Shown piece after piece: positions 9,734 through 19,875 of a DNA stretch of 64,000 bases. Position numbers and translations under genes: made by a program. A model generated the notes under the pieces. That model saw nothing but the letters and a program-made list of their open reading frames with translations. It was not told the DNA's origin and did not search any database. Positions within the stretch are counted from its first letter, which is position 1. Each line of letters opens with the position of its first letter. The stretch spans positions 4,051,001-4,115,000 of the forward strand of contig NZ_JAAMNH020000001.1 of the NCBI RefSeq assembly GCF_011065935.2, read 5' to 3'. The stretch comes from Clostridium estertheticum (GTDB lineage: Bacteria > Bacillota > Clostridia > Clostridiales > Clostridiaceae).

Positions 9734-10503
9734 TACATCACTTCCTTAATAACAGCCAAAATCTTATCTACTATTTTTACATATTCTTTTGAGATATCTG
9801 AATTTGGTTTTCTTAAAACTACAGGTAATCCATCATAGATACCTTTGACTGCCTCAATAGTTTTCTTTATTACTCCAAGTACATTGTATTTCTGTTTTAA
9901 TAATGACAGAATTTCATTACTATCTTTTACAGATTGCTCATACAATGTCGCTATAACTCCTATGATTTCAACCTTATTGTTGACAAGTTCTTTTAAATCC
10001 TTGATTGTTGTAGTGAGATTCTCAAGTCCACGATAGGATAAGTAATCTGTCTTACAAGGAATCAGTACAAAATCCGAAGCTACTATTGCGTTGATTGTTA
10101 AAATACTTAACTGAGGAGGACAATCTATCAGTATAAAATCATAATTCTGTCTTATTTGATTTAAGGCCCTTAATAACACCTTTTCTCTTGCTATCCTTGA
10201 TTGTAGTTCCATTTCTAAAATAGATAAATCTATTTTAGATGATATTATTGATAAGTTTGAAATACTGCTTAATTTAAATATACAATTCTTTGTTTTTTCA
10301 GCATTTTTTTTTTAAATATCCGTTACATTAAACTTCATTTCCAAAGGCTCCATACCTACCGATATAGTTAATGATGCTTGTGGATCAAAGTCTACCATAA
10401 GAACCTTTAAACCTTTTGATGCAAGTACAGCCGCTATATTGAAAGTTGAAGTAGTTTTTGTTACACCTCCTTTTGAGTTTGATACTGAAATAATTTTACA
10501 CAT
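9733..10503 (-). pseudogene. parA: ParA/Soj-type partition ATPase, interrupted by an in-frame TAA
   Basis: The two halves read in the same frame: codons 1-63 (Walker A variant SKGGVTKTT, then VDFDPQASL) end at a TAA at 10312-10314, and the reading continues in frame with KKNAEKTKN... to the C-terminal part with LIDCPPQLSILTINA (Walker B) and TDYLSYRGL. Total length would be 256 aa, the usual length for plasmid ParA. Because the frame is the same on both sides, the defect is a single nonsense change and not a frameshift. The stop precedes a run of ten A. RBS GGAGGTC is intact. The protein is probably non-functional unless a suppressor reads UAA. It partners the RHH gene and suggests that this region came from a plasmid or an integrated element. 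Confidence 0.85.
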
Positions 10504-10890
10504 GTGCGGTTGACCTCCTTTGAATACAAAATTACTAAAGTGATATTAAAAAAACTTAAATAAGCTTTAACTCTGTCCTATGTTAACTCTGTAATGTTAT
10601 AATGTCAGCAACTGTTTGAAATCTTTCAAAGATTTACCCCATTTTTTTACAATAATATTATACCGATTGAAGATAAAAAATAATACCTGTTAAAGTGTTA
10701 TTAAAATATTTCCTTTGTTGCATCTTTAAATCAAATAAATAACACGTCGGAACAACTAACTGAAAGATCGTAATTCTTGATTATTTCACAACCAAATAAG
10801 GATGTTATTACCCCAATAAGTAATAACATCCTATATAAACTTATTTGTTATGTGTAATTTAAATAATGTATTGAGGGAATTTATAATCAA
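10504..10890. other. Intergenic region upstream of parA
   Basis: No gene is present. It includes the terminator at 10799-10832 and the promoter region of the parA unit. A centromere-like iteron array would be expected here for a partition locus, but I see no clear direct repeats. Confidence 0.45.
10799..10832 (-). terminator. Strong hairpin terminator
   Basis: A 13-bp perfect stem (AGGATGTTATTAC with GTAATAACATCCT, 8-base loop). On the minus strand the downstream bases are TTATTTGG. It lies about 60 bp after the stop of the gene at 10891-12219 and probably ends that two-gene transcript. Confidence 0.75.
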
Positions 10891-12219
10891 TCACTCTACT
10901 AATCTTTTGATACCAATTGCTATAACTTCATTAAGTATATCTACAATTGGATTACAACTTTCTGCCTTTTTACGCACTAGTTTAATATAGGCTATGAGAA
11001 ATTCCTTGGTATTAGCATCAGCAGTAGTTGCTACAAGCACTTCTAACTCATCGGCATACTTATGTAGTCTTTGAGATTTATACCAATTCTCCATCTGGTT
11101 CTCCATACCCTCAACTAAATTCTCTTTTTTACGCCTTTCCTCTTCAATAATCATAAGTTGTCTCTTGTTTTCTTCTTCTATTTCATATAGTTGTCTTTGC
11201 TCTTTGTGTTTTAATTCATTCTCATGGTCTTTTATAATATTATATATCTTTACCTTATTGGCTAATCTACATAATGCAATCAGTATTTCCCCTAATTGCT
11301 CCTCTAACTTAGTATTACTTGTGTCTTCAAACTTTAATAAAACCTCCGGAACCTTATTTCTTTCGGAAAAATTAAGTACTTCTTTAAACTCTATTGTAAG
11401 TTCTCCATTAAAGACTTTTTCATATGAGGGTCTAAGACTCTTTGTTATATTTTCTTGCTGAGAATCTGATAAGAATGATCGCCATTTTATTTTACCCTCT
11501 GATATTATGAATGAAACTGTGTATACATTCAAGTCAATAAATGCAATGTCTTCTTCTTCTTTTAACTCAACTAAAATTCTTCCTTCTAATTCCCTTATAG
11601 ACTTAATAAAAGTATCCATAATTCGATATGCCCTACCAGTTTCTTTCTCGGATACATTAATTGGAATAACAGCTTTATTATTTTGATATTTTATTTTTGA
11701 ATTACTGAACATACTAAAAGTAATATCTTTAAATTTATGTTCCGCATCACGAGCTTTTCGATATGCAATTTCACTTTGATGAGTCGTAATGAGTTCATCA
11801 TATTTTTCTATTCTTTTGGGAACTCTAATTTTACTACACCAGTTTAGAAATCTTTTCTTTGATTCTGGTGTAAGCAAATCCATGCTATCTATTCCTTTGA
11901 GTTCTTCAACTGACAAAACTTCAGTATCAATATATTTTAAAATCTTACTATCTTCTGTAGTTTCTATCCCATACCCTTGATTCAGATACGCATTACTTTT
12001 TAATGGTGGTAACTTAGGTTTTTTGACTACTGATTTACCAGCATTAAGTTTGGCCCAATAACCTGTCGGTGGTAGTGGTATACAAAACCTTTTGCACCTT
12101 TTACGAAATCCAGTATCGGAGATTCCATAACGTTTCGCTACTGTTACTATAGGTTCTTTCCAAACCTCATTATATAGTTGCTCCCTTTGTTCACGGATGC
12201 TCATGTCATCAAATTCCAT
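10891..12219 (-). CDS. HTH-domain protein of a two-gene accessory locus
   Basis: A 442-aa protein. Residues about 10-65 form a helix-turn-helix (REQLYNEVWKEPIVTVAKRYGISD followed by a basic RKRCKRF helix and LPPTGYWAKLNAGK). I know this N-terminal pattern from proteins of mobile elements and defence-rich islands. A long coiled coil occurs around residues 330-385 (ELKHKEQRQLYEIEEENKRQ). The middle has no recognised domain. It begins two bases after the stop of the gene at 12222-13871, with RBS AGGAGGG inside that gene, so the two are co-translated. A DNA-binding partner for the larger upstream protein is the simplest reading; the biological role is unknown. Confidence 0.7.
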   Translation of the reverse strand: MEFDDMSIREQREQLYNEVWKEPIVTVAKRYGISDTGFRKRCKRFCIPLPPTGYWAKLNAGKSVVKKPKLPPLKSNAYLNQGYGIETTEDSKILKYIDTEVLSVEELKGIDSMDLLTPESKKRFLNWCSKIRVPKRIEKYDELITTHQSEIAYRKARDAEHKFKDITFSMFSNSKIKYQNNKAVIPINVSEKETGRAYRIMDTFIKSIRELEGRILVELKEEEDIAFIDLNVYTVSFIISEGKIKWRSFLSDSQQENITKSLRPSYEKVFNGELTIEFKEVLNFSERNKVPEVLLKFEDTSNTKLEEQLGEILIALCRLANKVKIYNIIKDHENELKHKEQRQLYEIEEENKRQLMIIEEERRKKENLVEGMENQMENWYKSQRLHKYADELEVLVATTADANTKEFLIAYIKLVRKKAESCNPIVDILNEVIAIGIKRLVE

Positions 12220-12221
12220 AG

Positions 12222-13871
12222 CTAGCCCTCCTGATAATCGAATGAAAATCCACCTCTAAGGAGATTATCTATCAACTCCTCAAGTGCATCACTATTTTTG
12301 ACGTCATCTGGTACAAAGTAGCGCCGTTGATTATCATTCAAACATGTAGACAAGCAATCAACCAAATCTGAATTTTGGGGATAGTCAAACTTATTTAGAT
12401 ACTCTTTATCATCTTTATACATTCTTTCATATATACGTGGACCAGTAAGGGTACCAGTGATATGTATACCTATAATTAAATTTCTTATCTCTTTTAACTT
12501 ACTAAATATATCTTCAAAATTATTCCTAGAGAAATTACTCTTATTTGCTAATTTAGATATATCAATTATAAGTTTTAATTTAAATTTCATTTCTCTAATA
12601 ATATGCCTAATTCTAATGATATCATCGATTGACTCCATTAGATAATGTGGCTTGTTCCTACCTGCAGAAGGTCCATTCACAATGGCAATTTTCATACCTG
12701 TATATTTCTTCATATTCTTTTCTAATCTCTGATATTGTATAAAAAACTCCTCTTCATTATACGTTTGAGATCGAAATGGTGCCATTAACTCTAGAACATA
12801 AGGATTTCCATACTTCTTAAATGTAGCACTAAGATTATCTGTTACTAAGCTCATCATCTGAGCGTCTTTCCAAATACTATCACTATCATTGTTATAGGCA
12901 AGTCGTATAATGTAGGAACTACTTAGGTCAGACTTTAACAAACCATCCGTTGATATTACATAGACTAATTTACTTTTGATATCAGTCGGATATACGACTC
13001 CTTTATTTATAACTGGTAGTAGTATATTCATATTTTGCACCATACTTACCCTACCTGTTGCAACACAAAGATTTACATACTCAGGCCAATATTCAGAATC
13101 ATGAATGGTATTTAATAACCAGTCGTGCATTAGTAACATTTCTAGTTCTCCTTTTCGGCCTTCGATAAATATTCGATGCAAATTATCTTTATATATATCC
13201 TCAATTCCAAATGCATTCTCATTATATCTGTGGTTATAATGGTTTATATAGCTAGAAACCTCTGTAATTCTATTATAAATGCGTTCAACATACTTTTCAT
13301 AATAATTCCAAGTAATATTTTCTGCAAATTCATATAAATTAACTCCATATTTTCGATAGGTTTCCTGTATCCAGCTAACTAAGCCATTATCCAAAAACTT
13401 AAAATTAGAAATTGAAGGTTTTTCAGTTTGTTTTTTCTTTATTTCTTCAGCTAAAATTATAAGGTCATCTTTGTATTGTTCTATTCCAGTATTTCGCATC
13501 TTTGAGCTATTACAAAACTCGGTTACCACTTTCTCATAGTCGTTATACAAATAAAATAGCTCTATATATTTAATATCTTTAAGTGTGTTTTTTAATAATC
13601 TATCTATACGTGTTTTAGCTTTTAGATAATACTGTATTATAAACTCCTTACTTTTAGGTAAATCAGCTTCCACCTCATGTCTAATTTTTAATAATGTTTG
13701 CTCAGTTTTTATATTTTCATAATCATAAGCTTCTAGATTAAGATAATTATTAAAATACTCCATAACATAACTAATAACTTTTGACATATTTTCAGCATGG
13801 TTTCTGAAATTGAACTCATCTAATTTATCCTTTTTTTTCATCTGTAAAATATATTCTTCAACTGTTAGCAT
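12222..13871 (-). CDS. Large hypothetical protein, TIM-barrel-like C-terminus
   Basis: About 549 aa, first gene of a two-gene unit with the HTH protein. The ATG at 13871 is chosen over an upstream ATG because AAAGGAG lies just before it. The N-terminal half is helical and charged. The C-terminal 250 residues alternate strands and helices (ELMAPFRS, MKIAIVNGPSAGR, LKLIIDISKLAN, NLIIGIHITGTLTG), which resembles a xylose-isomerase-like or AP-endonuclease-2 TIM barrel. That resemblance is by eye only, and the metal ligands (usually Glu, Asp, His) are not obvious. An alternative is a novel fold. The tight coupling to a DNA-binding protein suggests a DNA or nucleotide substrate. Confidence 0.65.
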   Translation of the reverse strand: MLTVEEYILQMKKKDKLDEFNFRNHAENMSKVISYVMEYFNNYLNLEAYDYENIKTEQTLLKIRHEVEADLPKSKEFIIQYYLKAKTRIDRLLKNTLKDIKYIELFYLYNDYEKVVTEFCNSSKMRNTGIEQYKDDLIILAEEIKKKQTEKPSISNFKFLDNGLVSWIQETYRKYGVNLYEFAENITWNYYEKYVERIYNRITEVSSYINHYNHRYNENAFGIEDIYKDNLHRIFIEGRKGELEMLLMHDWLLNTIHDSEYWPEYVNLCVATGRVSMVQNMNILLPVINKGVVYPTDIKSKLVYVISTDGLLKSDLSSSYIIRLAYNNDSDSIWKDAQMMSLVTDNLSATFKKYGNPYVLELMAPFRSQTYNEEEFFIQYQRLEKNMKKYTGMKIAIVNGPSAGRNKPHYLMESIDDIIRIRHIIREMKFKLKLIIDISKLANKSNFSRNNFEDIFSKLKEIRNLIIGIHITGTLTGPRIYERMYKDDKEYLNKFDYPQNSDLVDCLSTCLNDNQRRYFVPDDVKNSDALEELIDNLLRGGFSFDYQEG

Positions 13872-14461
13872 TAGTATCTCCTTTCTTTTAATCAAGTATG
13901 TTTAAGCAATTTTTTAAAGCATACTCTATTGATTTTGCCTAAATATCAATAACGTATTCAAAAGACTATAACATTGTCCAAAATTGCTAATGTATTATAT
14001 GGATAGTTAAATTAAATTAAAATGAACCACCTCTTAAAAATACTCCTTCCTAAAGGATATACATTACCACTTCCCCTTCAAACTAGCGCAAAAAAGTAAT
14101 AATTCCAAGAATTTACTCTCAGAATATATTAAGTAGCATTTAATTTTATGAATACAACTTCTTTACAATTCTCCTTACCCTAATACTAAATAAAATACAA
14201 ACTAAGTAATCCATTGTACATAACCGAATGTACTAAAGCGTAAAGATTGTATTTTATAATTAAGTTTTAGACCAAATTATAATTAAAGTTAGGCTATTTC
14301 CTTTAGCCATAATTTGCAATTTTAACCTATAGGCATATTCTTTACAATGATGGTGCATATGTGTAGTAATTTAACTGAACGTTTAAATAAATATTCTCTA
14401 ATAATTAATTTTAGATATAAAAAAACCCCTGAAATTAATCAAAGGCTTGTACTAATATAAA
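13872..14461. other. Intergenic stretch
   Basis: No open frame of note. It contains the terminator of the toxin-antitoxin unit (14421-14446) and presumably the promoter of the 12222-13871 gene. Confidence 0.45.
14421..14446 (-). terminator. Rho-independent terminator
   Basis: On the minus strand CCTTTGA pairs with TCAGGGG (two G-T wobbles) and is followed by seven T. It lies 16 bp after the stop of the gene at 14462-15124. Confidence 0.7.
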
Positions 14462-15124
14462 TTAAATGTTATTCTTTGTGCTTATTGTATCTGTTATCAC
14501 TTCTTTTATTTTTAAAGCTTCAATTTCTGATGCGGTTTCTAATTCAAGTAACTCATTTTTCGAATTCCTCATTAGACAATATTTATAAGTATAAAAATCT
14601 TTATTATTATAGTTTTTATTCGGATAAATTAAATGGTGATAATCTAAAAAAAATAAATTTATAATATTCCCTTTACGTGCTCCAATAAACCGCATACCAT
14701 TAGGATACCCCAATTGCCACAAGTCTGCATCTGCAACTAAGTTTTTTATAATAGTATCTGCATTCTTATAATTACCATTTTGACAAATTATTAATTCTTT
14801 TAATATCTTTTTAATGAGTTCTATTTTATCGTTACCTTTTATCTCATGTGTATGAGTCCCTTTGCTGTTTCTCATATCATCAAAATTATTTTCAGAAAAA
14901 TAACTCAATGCTTCAGTGAATATTCTTTGGTGATTATCAAAGGCATTATCTCTACTCTTTAAATAATTTGTAAAAATCCCTTTAACAGCACATGAGTATA
15001 ATGAAAAAGGATTAGAAAAGTCAACCACTATATTTCCCTTAATCTCTTTAGGTCGTTTTTCTTCATTAATACTAGTCGGTTTAGAATTTTCATTTATTTT
15101 CATCTTAGATTTACTTTTAGCCAT
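14462..15124 (-). CDS. Candidate toxin of a Panacea-type toxin-antitoxin pair
   Basis: A 220-aa protein whose ATG lies three bases after the stop of the Panacea (DUF4065) gene. The first 35 residues are a Lys/Ser/Asn-rich, probably disordered tail (MAKSKSKMKINENSKP). The folded part contains ELIKKILKEL, then DADLWQLGYPNGMRFIGARKGNIINLFFLDYHH, a strand-rich core with conserved-looking Arg, His and Tyr. This ending suggests a small RNase-type or similar toxin fold, but I cannot name the family. Panacea antitoxins pair with many different toxins, so position is the main argument. The disordered tail could be a recognition tag for the antitoxin. Confidence 0.6.
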   Translation of the reverse strand: MAKSKSKMKINENSKPTSINEEKRPKEIKGNIVVDFSNPFSLYSCAVKGIFTNYLKSRDNAFDNHQRIFTEALSYFSENNFDDMRNSKGTHTHEIKGNDKIELIKKILKELIICQNGNYKNADTIIKNLVADADLWQLGYPNGMRFIGARKGNIINLFFLDYHHLIYPNKNYNNKDFYTYKYCLMRNSKNELLELETASEIEALKIKEVITDTISTKNNI

Positions 15125-15127
15125 TAA

Positions 15128-15604
15128 TTATCCCTCGAGCTTTTCCACATAATAATTAAATATTAACTTATCACTAATCTCTTCACAACACCAATCATTA
15201 GTAGAACATTTTGCCTTTTTTCTAGTTTTCTTCCATGGATCATGTTGATGAGTTATACTCTCTAATTGATTAGCATTATACTTACCATATATATTCCATA
15301 TTTGGTCCAGTACATCTAAATCATCCTCTGTAAAATCAACCAATTTACCTTTATATTTACCTATATTATTAGCACCAAATTTTTTATAATCACTGTAAAT
15401 TTGAGGACATACAGGTCCGTGTATCCATGCTTCAAATGATGCATCAAAAAGTTTTGTTTCTATCATATTTACACTATCATTCATCATTGCCAAATACCAC
15501 GAATATGCAAAATACAATAACTTTTGTATTTTTTTAGGTGTTATTTTCTCGCTTTTAGACAAAAAATAATTGGCTATATCTTGAACCTCATATCTAATCT
15601 CCAT
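15128..15604 (-). CDS. Panacea-domain (DUF4065, SocA/GepA-like) antitoxin
   Basis: A 158-aa protein with the typical DUF4065 pattern: DIANYFL...ITPKKIQKLLYFAYSWYLA near the N-terminus, then FDASFEAWIHGPVCPQIYSDYKKFG in the middle. The family includes the phage protein GepA and the antitoxin SocA, and is known as the Panacea domain because it neutralises many unrelated toxins. It is the first gene of a two-gene unit (RBS AGGTGTT), with the candidate toxin three bases downstream and a strong terminator after it. The length fits the family. Confidence 0.85.
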   Translation of the reverse strand: MEIRYEVQDIANYFLSKSEKITPKKIQKLLYFAYSWYLAMMNDSVNMIETKLFDASFEAWIHGPVCPQIYSDYKKFGANNIGKYKGKLVDFTEDDLDVLDQIWNIYGKYNANQLESITHQHDPWKKTRKKAKCSTNDWCCEEISDKLIFNYYVEKLEG

Positions 15605-16286
15605 TCTAACACCTCCATGTTATTTTTTATTATTTCCAGTATAATAAGAATTAATGCCTTCTAAATCATGCAATCAATAAATACATCAAACTTACTAACA
15701 CTTAATTTTTGGCGACAACACTCAATTTTATTTTTTTTAAAAAAAACATTCCCTAAACAAATGTTTTTTATACACTTTAGTATGTTTTAATACTACAACT
15801 AACTAATAATAAAGTCAATAAATATGTATATTGCTTTAAATTGTTTATTTTGTTATTTATAATACTCTGCAAACGACTCATTACAATATATATTCATCTT
15901 CAAACTCTTTTAGTAACTTTAAAATAAATACTTTTTAAAAATCTTTCAGTAGAACAAAAATTTAGCATACAAGTATTCTAAATTCTCTACTGAATATTCT
16001 ACTGCATTATTTTTAGTATCTATATTAATATATAGAATAAGCTTTTACTTTTATAGATATTTGATGTTTTAGTATTATTACTTCAATCTTACTGGCTTAA
16101 ATAAATCACTAACTTAATGTCTACTGGCTTCAAAATCTATACCACTGACTATATTTATATTAAAAGCTACAACTTAATGTTTAGGTGCCTAAAAATTATG
16201 CTATACAAAATATTAACTGTAATTTTCATCTCACAATTGTATTTGCTTAGTGTTTCTAGTTAAATTTTATATCATAGGCTTAATAT
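15605..16286. other. 680-bp AT-rich intergenic stretch
   Basis: I see no open frame with an RBS. It holds the promoter region of the Panacea pair. Short near-repeats around AACTTAATGT (16100-16180) are present but too short to interpret. Confidence 0.45.
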
Positions 16287-17171
16287 TTATTTTAGTAGCA
16301 ATAATGCTTCCGCTGATAATTCTTTACGATTTTCAGCATTAGCTATTTCTAGTAACAGTTTAGCTCTTTTTATCGCCACTTGTATACTCGTAGTCATATT
16401 TTTAGAACCTTTCCATGCATTGGGAAGAAATACTTGAACATTTCCTCTTCTAAGTAGGTGTTCAGCTTCTAACTTTTTAAAATGTCCTATCATCCATTTA
16501 TATTGCTCTTTATTTCTACCTCTCAACTCAATCTGAATATTCTTTTTTCTAATAAATATTTTAATTCTTGTTCCTCTAATAATCGCCTCAATATCTAATT
16601 CACCTGAATCGGCTATTTTAGGTGAGTCAAAAACAAGATTTGGAAAAGCCTTTTGTATTTCTAATAATGGCTCATCTAATTTTTCTGCAAGCATAGTTTG
16701 TAATTTCTCAATTCTATTTTGTCTTGCATGTGAATTTGCACTCTTTATTAAATCAAAACCATCTATGCAATCCCAATTGCTATAAGGTCTAAATCTTTCA
16801 GCATTCTCTCCTTCTACTATGTTTGTTAGATGCTTTAATCCATATACACTCTTTATTAGAAATGCCTCTAACGCTAAAGCTGTTGGCTCATCTAAATTTT
16901 TAGCAAGAATTCTTGCAATAGCATTGTAGCCATACCCCTGTTCAAATAAGTCTTTTAACCTTCTAATCTTTGGACTTTCTGCCTTTGAATTATTATATTC
17001 TTCTAATTCATTTTCAGCAATAGTACTTATATCAACATCCAAACCATCTGCTCCCTCACTTGACATCGCTTCTTTAAAGTGGCTTTTTACTCTATCCGCT
17101 ATGCCTTTGCCTATATAAAATGGTTTATTATCGTTTGTAGGGTCAATTAATGCATATACATAGTATCTCAT
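16287..17171 (-). CDS. GIY-YIG nuclease domain protein, LEM3-like
   Basis: A 294-aa protein. Residues 1-40 (RYYVYALIDPTNDNKPFYIG followed by KG-ADRVKSHFKEA) form the GIY-YIG core: YVY for GIY, FYIG for YIG, then the conserved Arg and His of the catalytic helix. The later GYGYNAIARIL...EPTALALEAFLI contains the Glu expected for metal binding. The C-terminal 120 residues (IKIFIRKKNIQIELRGRNK and EHLLRRGNVQVFLP) are probably a separate DNA-binding or sensor domain. RBS AGGAGA. A damaged copy of the first 45 codons lies at 21170-21322. It is likely to be a site-specific or structure-specific DNA nuclease, with target unknown. Confidence 0.85.
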   Translation of the reverse strand: MRYYVYALIDPTNDNKPFYIGKGIADRVKSHFKEAMSSEGADGLDVDISTIAENELEEYNNSKAESPKIRRLKDLFEQGYGYNAIARILAKNLDEPTALALEAFLIKSVYGLKHLTNIVEGENAERFRPYSNWDCIDGFDLIKSANSHARQNRIEKLQTMLAEKLDEPLLEIQKAFPNLVFDSPKIADSGELDIEAIIRGTRIKIFIRKKNIQIELRGRNKEQYKWMIGHFKKLEAEHLLRRGNVQVFLPNAWKGSKNMTTSIQVAIKRAKLLLEIANAENRKELSAEALLLLK

Positions 17172-17278
17172 AATCCAATCTCTCCTAACATCATGTAAAT
17201 TTACCCCAATTATTACTATTCATCCTCTATCTTTAACAAAAGTGCTTCTTTAGTCCATAAGAGTAGCTTCTATCTTAC

Positions 17279-18655
17279 CTATTTTCTATTGTCTATCCTT
17301 ACATCTGTAATTGTATTACAATCCGGATAATTTTTACATATCCAATAATGTCTAAAGTTAGCCTTTGAGTATTTAAACTTCATTTCAAATCTACAGCTTG
17401 GACAGTTTAAAGTTTCAACACGCTTTGTATACCCACAAGAGCAATACAATATTGGATATGAGAATTGCCTCTTAATGCGTAAAGATGAATTACAATTTGG
17501 ACATCTTTCTTTATATTCAATATACCTATCTCGTTTATAATCACTAAATTCATTTACTTTCACAGTATCTTCAAGAAGAAAAGATACATCGGCGTCAAGC
17601 TTGCTTATAGTTATATTTTCAATAGGAAATTCACTATAATATTCTCTATAATAATCATTTTTAATAAAATATGCTCCTTCTTTTTCTTCTAAATAGTACC
17701 CACAACTTTCATACCCATAACCTTCATATCCTCTGTAACAACAGTAACTATTCTTGTCTACCTTATACATACCATTTACCCAAAATAAATTTACCCCTGC
17801 CTTTTCGCAATGTAACTTTATATTTAACATATAATCATCTATTGAATATTCTGGATGCATATCATGATAGTATCGATAAAGTAGATTTATTGCAAACTTA
17901 GTACCACTTTTACTAATTATTAAAATATCAACTGTCTCATTACTATCTATTTTGCTATCTACAGTAACCTCTGAATTATAATATCTAGTCCTTAAAGCAT
18001 TATATAGTACTACCTTATCTTTTTTATAAGCTTCTGCAGCAATTCTTATTAGATTTACATCATATATACTATAAGATTTATTTTTCGTTCTTATTGAAAT
18101 TGAATTAAGGTTAATATCATCTATAAATATACTTTCATCAATAGTAAGTTTGAATACCCTGCTCCCTTCCGAAGTTGAGAAACTTACTGAGCTACTGTAC
18201 TCATAACCCATAAGCCAAAAATCTAGCACTCCAGACTTTAGGTATAGACTCCTTCTTTCAAATAATTCCGCTATAGTTATCCTAGAAAGTTGAACTTCAA
18301 AAGCCCACCTCTCTCCATCTGGATGTATAATCATAACATCAGAGCGTTGTTGCGTCTCTTCAACTTTATACTCTAGATAAACATTTGAATTGGGATAAAG
18401 CAATTCAAGCTTCTCCTTTATTTCAACTTTAGATCTCATGTGGTCAGCAGATTCATTCTCCCAATAAACATTTGGACATTCACATTTGTAGTGCGCAAAA
18501 TGAGCTATTTTTACTCTCCCACTTTTAAAAATCACAGGGTTATTGCATTCTTGACATACCAATGCTTTGTCTTTAGATAGTTTCTTTAAATAATCTCTAT
18601 TACATATATAAGAATAAACTATTTCATTATTAAATAAAATTTTAGCAACTAGCAT
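17279..18655 (-). CDS. CoiA-like nuclease with C-terminal zinc fingers
   Basis: A 458-aa protein. The N-terminus has the CoiA layout: a CxxC...H zinc site (CQECNNPVIFKSGRVKIAHFAH), a helix with ESADHMRSKVEIKEKL, then a PD-(D/E)xK-like nuclease core with RSDVMI and WAFEVQLS (Asp, Glu-x-Gln). The middle is a variable region. The C-terminal 80 residues hold several CxxC pairs (CPNCNSS, CSCGY, CPSCRF, CKNYPDC), similar to topoisomerase-type zinc ribbons. CoiA takes part in DNA transformation in streptococci, but CoiA-like nucleases also occur widely in mobile elements. RBS GGGGCG at good spacing. It lies 107 bp upstream of the GIY-YIG gene on the same strand. Confidence 0.8.
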   Translation of the reverse strand: MLVAKILFNNEIVYSYICNRDYLKKLSKDKALVCQECNNPVIFKSGRVKIAHFAHYKCECPNVYWENESADHMRSKVEIKEKLELLYPNSNVYLEYKVEETQQRSDVMIIHPDGERWAFEVQLSRITIAELFERRSLYLKSGVLDFWLMGYEYSSSVSFSTSEGSRVFKLTIDESIFIDDINLNSISIRTKNKSYSIYDVNLIRIAAEAYKKDKVVLYNALRTRYYNSEVTVDSKIDSNETVDILIISKSGTKFAINLLYRYYHDMHPEYSIDDYMLNIKLHCEKAGVNLFWVNGMYKVDKNSYCCYRGYEGYGYESCGYYLEEKEGAYFIKNDYYREYYSEFPIENITISKLDADVSFLLEDTVKVNEFSDYKRDRYIEYKERCPNCNSSLRIKRQFSYPILYCSCGYTKRVETLNCPSCRFEMKFKYSKANFRHYWICKNYPDCNTITDVRIDNRK

Positions 18656-19875
18656 AACTGATCGCCCCTTCAGTTAAATAATAACAATTTAAATAGGAAG
18701 ATGCTAGTATTATTATATTTCACTAACGTTATGGTAGCAGAAGGTTGGGATAGAAAGAAAGCAACTGACCAAGCAGATGCCTTTTCATAGTGACTTAAAA
18801 TTACTAATATCAACCCCAGAATTTAATACTAGTCCAATATTACCTTATTTGCCCATTGAACCACACGAGCAATATCTAAAGGCTAAAAAAGGGCAGAGTT
18901 TCCCTTTTTTATCTTTCTTCAATCTCATCTTTTTTGTTTTTTGTATATTATTTTTTGTCGCTTCGCTAATGTATTTATTTATTGTTCTTTCAACTTTAAG
19001 TCACAATATTTTTTTCTCCCCCTAACCCCCATAAAGTATATTTACCCATTTATTCCCCGATGGTAAATTTATTTTCAATTTGCATATATCCGTATGGTAC
19101 TTTAACTTTTCAGTTGCTATAGGTAACAAAAACAAATGCTGTATACTTAGATATTTAATAACCTTAATAAATTGTATATGTATTATCTATCTGCTCAATA
19201 TGACTAAGTCCTTGAATTTTGACTGCCTCACTATTGAGAATATTAATAAAAAATAATTTAAAAAGAGCATAAAAAGGCTTATCTGTGTAAAATTTTCAAT
19301 CCATCTCCCTAAATTCCCGCCTACGCTGGCCACCAATACATCTAAAACAATCGGCCCATCCAAAATAACAATACTAGTTTTTGAATGCGTATATGAAACT
19401 CATCATTAAAGTAAAAGCCTCTGATACATTACTCTCAGAGGTTTTTGACTATTCTTTAATTTTATAAAAACAACCTTATTACACCTTTTGTAAACTAGTG
19501 CTTACTTACCAATCCTTCACAACAATTAATAGCTTCAACTAACGACATTTTACTAAAATCCTCATGCATTTCTTCTCTTTCGTAAGATTGTTCAGTCTTC
19601 TTATATTTGTTTAATACCGTTAATATCAATTCCAGCTACATATATTCCATAAAATGTGCTTCCCTTATAGGTAACAAATAGTTCTGTGCATCCGTCTCCG
19701 TATACCCTTAGGCTCCGCGATACCTATTGTGGGTGTAGTCTTATCTGCTTGGAATATCATATAACCTACTCACACAAGAGCGTTTAGCTCACTTACATTA
19801 AAAGAGTGCAGACGTCGACTAACAGCGTGCTGCATAAACTATATATTTAATCGACGTGGCCTCTTTATTATGATT
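18656..19875. other. 1.2-kb stretch without intact gene, with remnants
   Basis: No intact gene is supported. Short coding-like segments remain: on the minus strand near 19620-19720 the reading LRVYGDGCTELFVTYKGSTF continues to GIDINGIKQI and a stop, and near 19310-19380 there is ILDGPIVLDVLVASVGGN. These look like ends of lost genes. An 82-codon plus-strand frame at 18777-19025 is low-complexity and hydrophobic and I do not accept it. A bidirectional hairpin sits at 19418-19446. Confidence 0.5.
19418..19446. terminator. Bidirectional terminator hairpin
   Basis: GCCTCTGA pairs with TCAGAGGT across about nine bases. It is followed by TTTTT on the plus strand and by CTTTTACTTT on the minus strand. 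No intact gene is adjacent, which supports the idea that genes were lost here. Confidence 0.65.

Noticed and set aside
18777..19025. 82-codon open frame on the plus strand
   Set aside because: No RBS, very Phe/Leu-rich translation of an AT-rich sequence, against the general gene direction.
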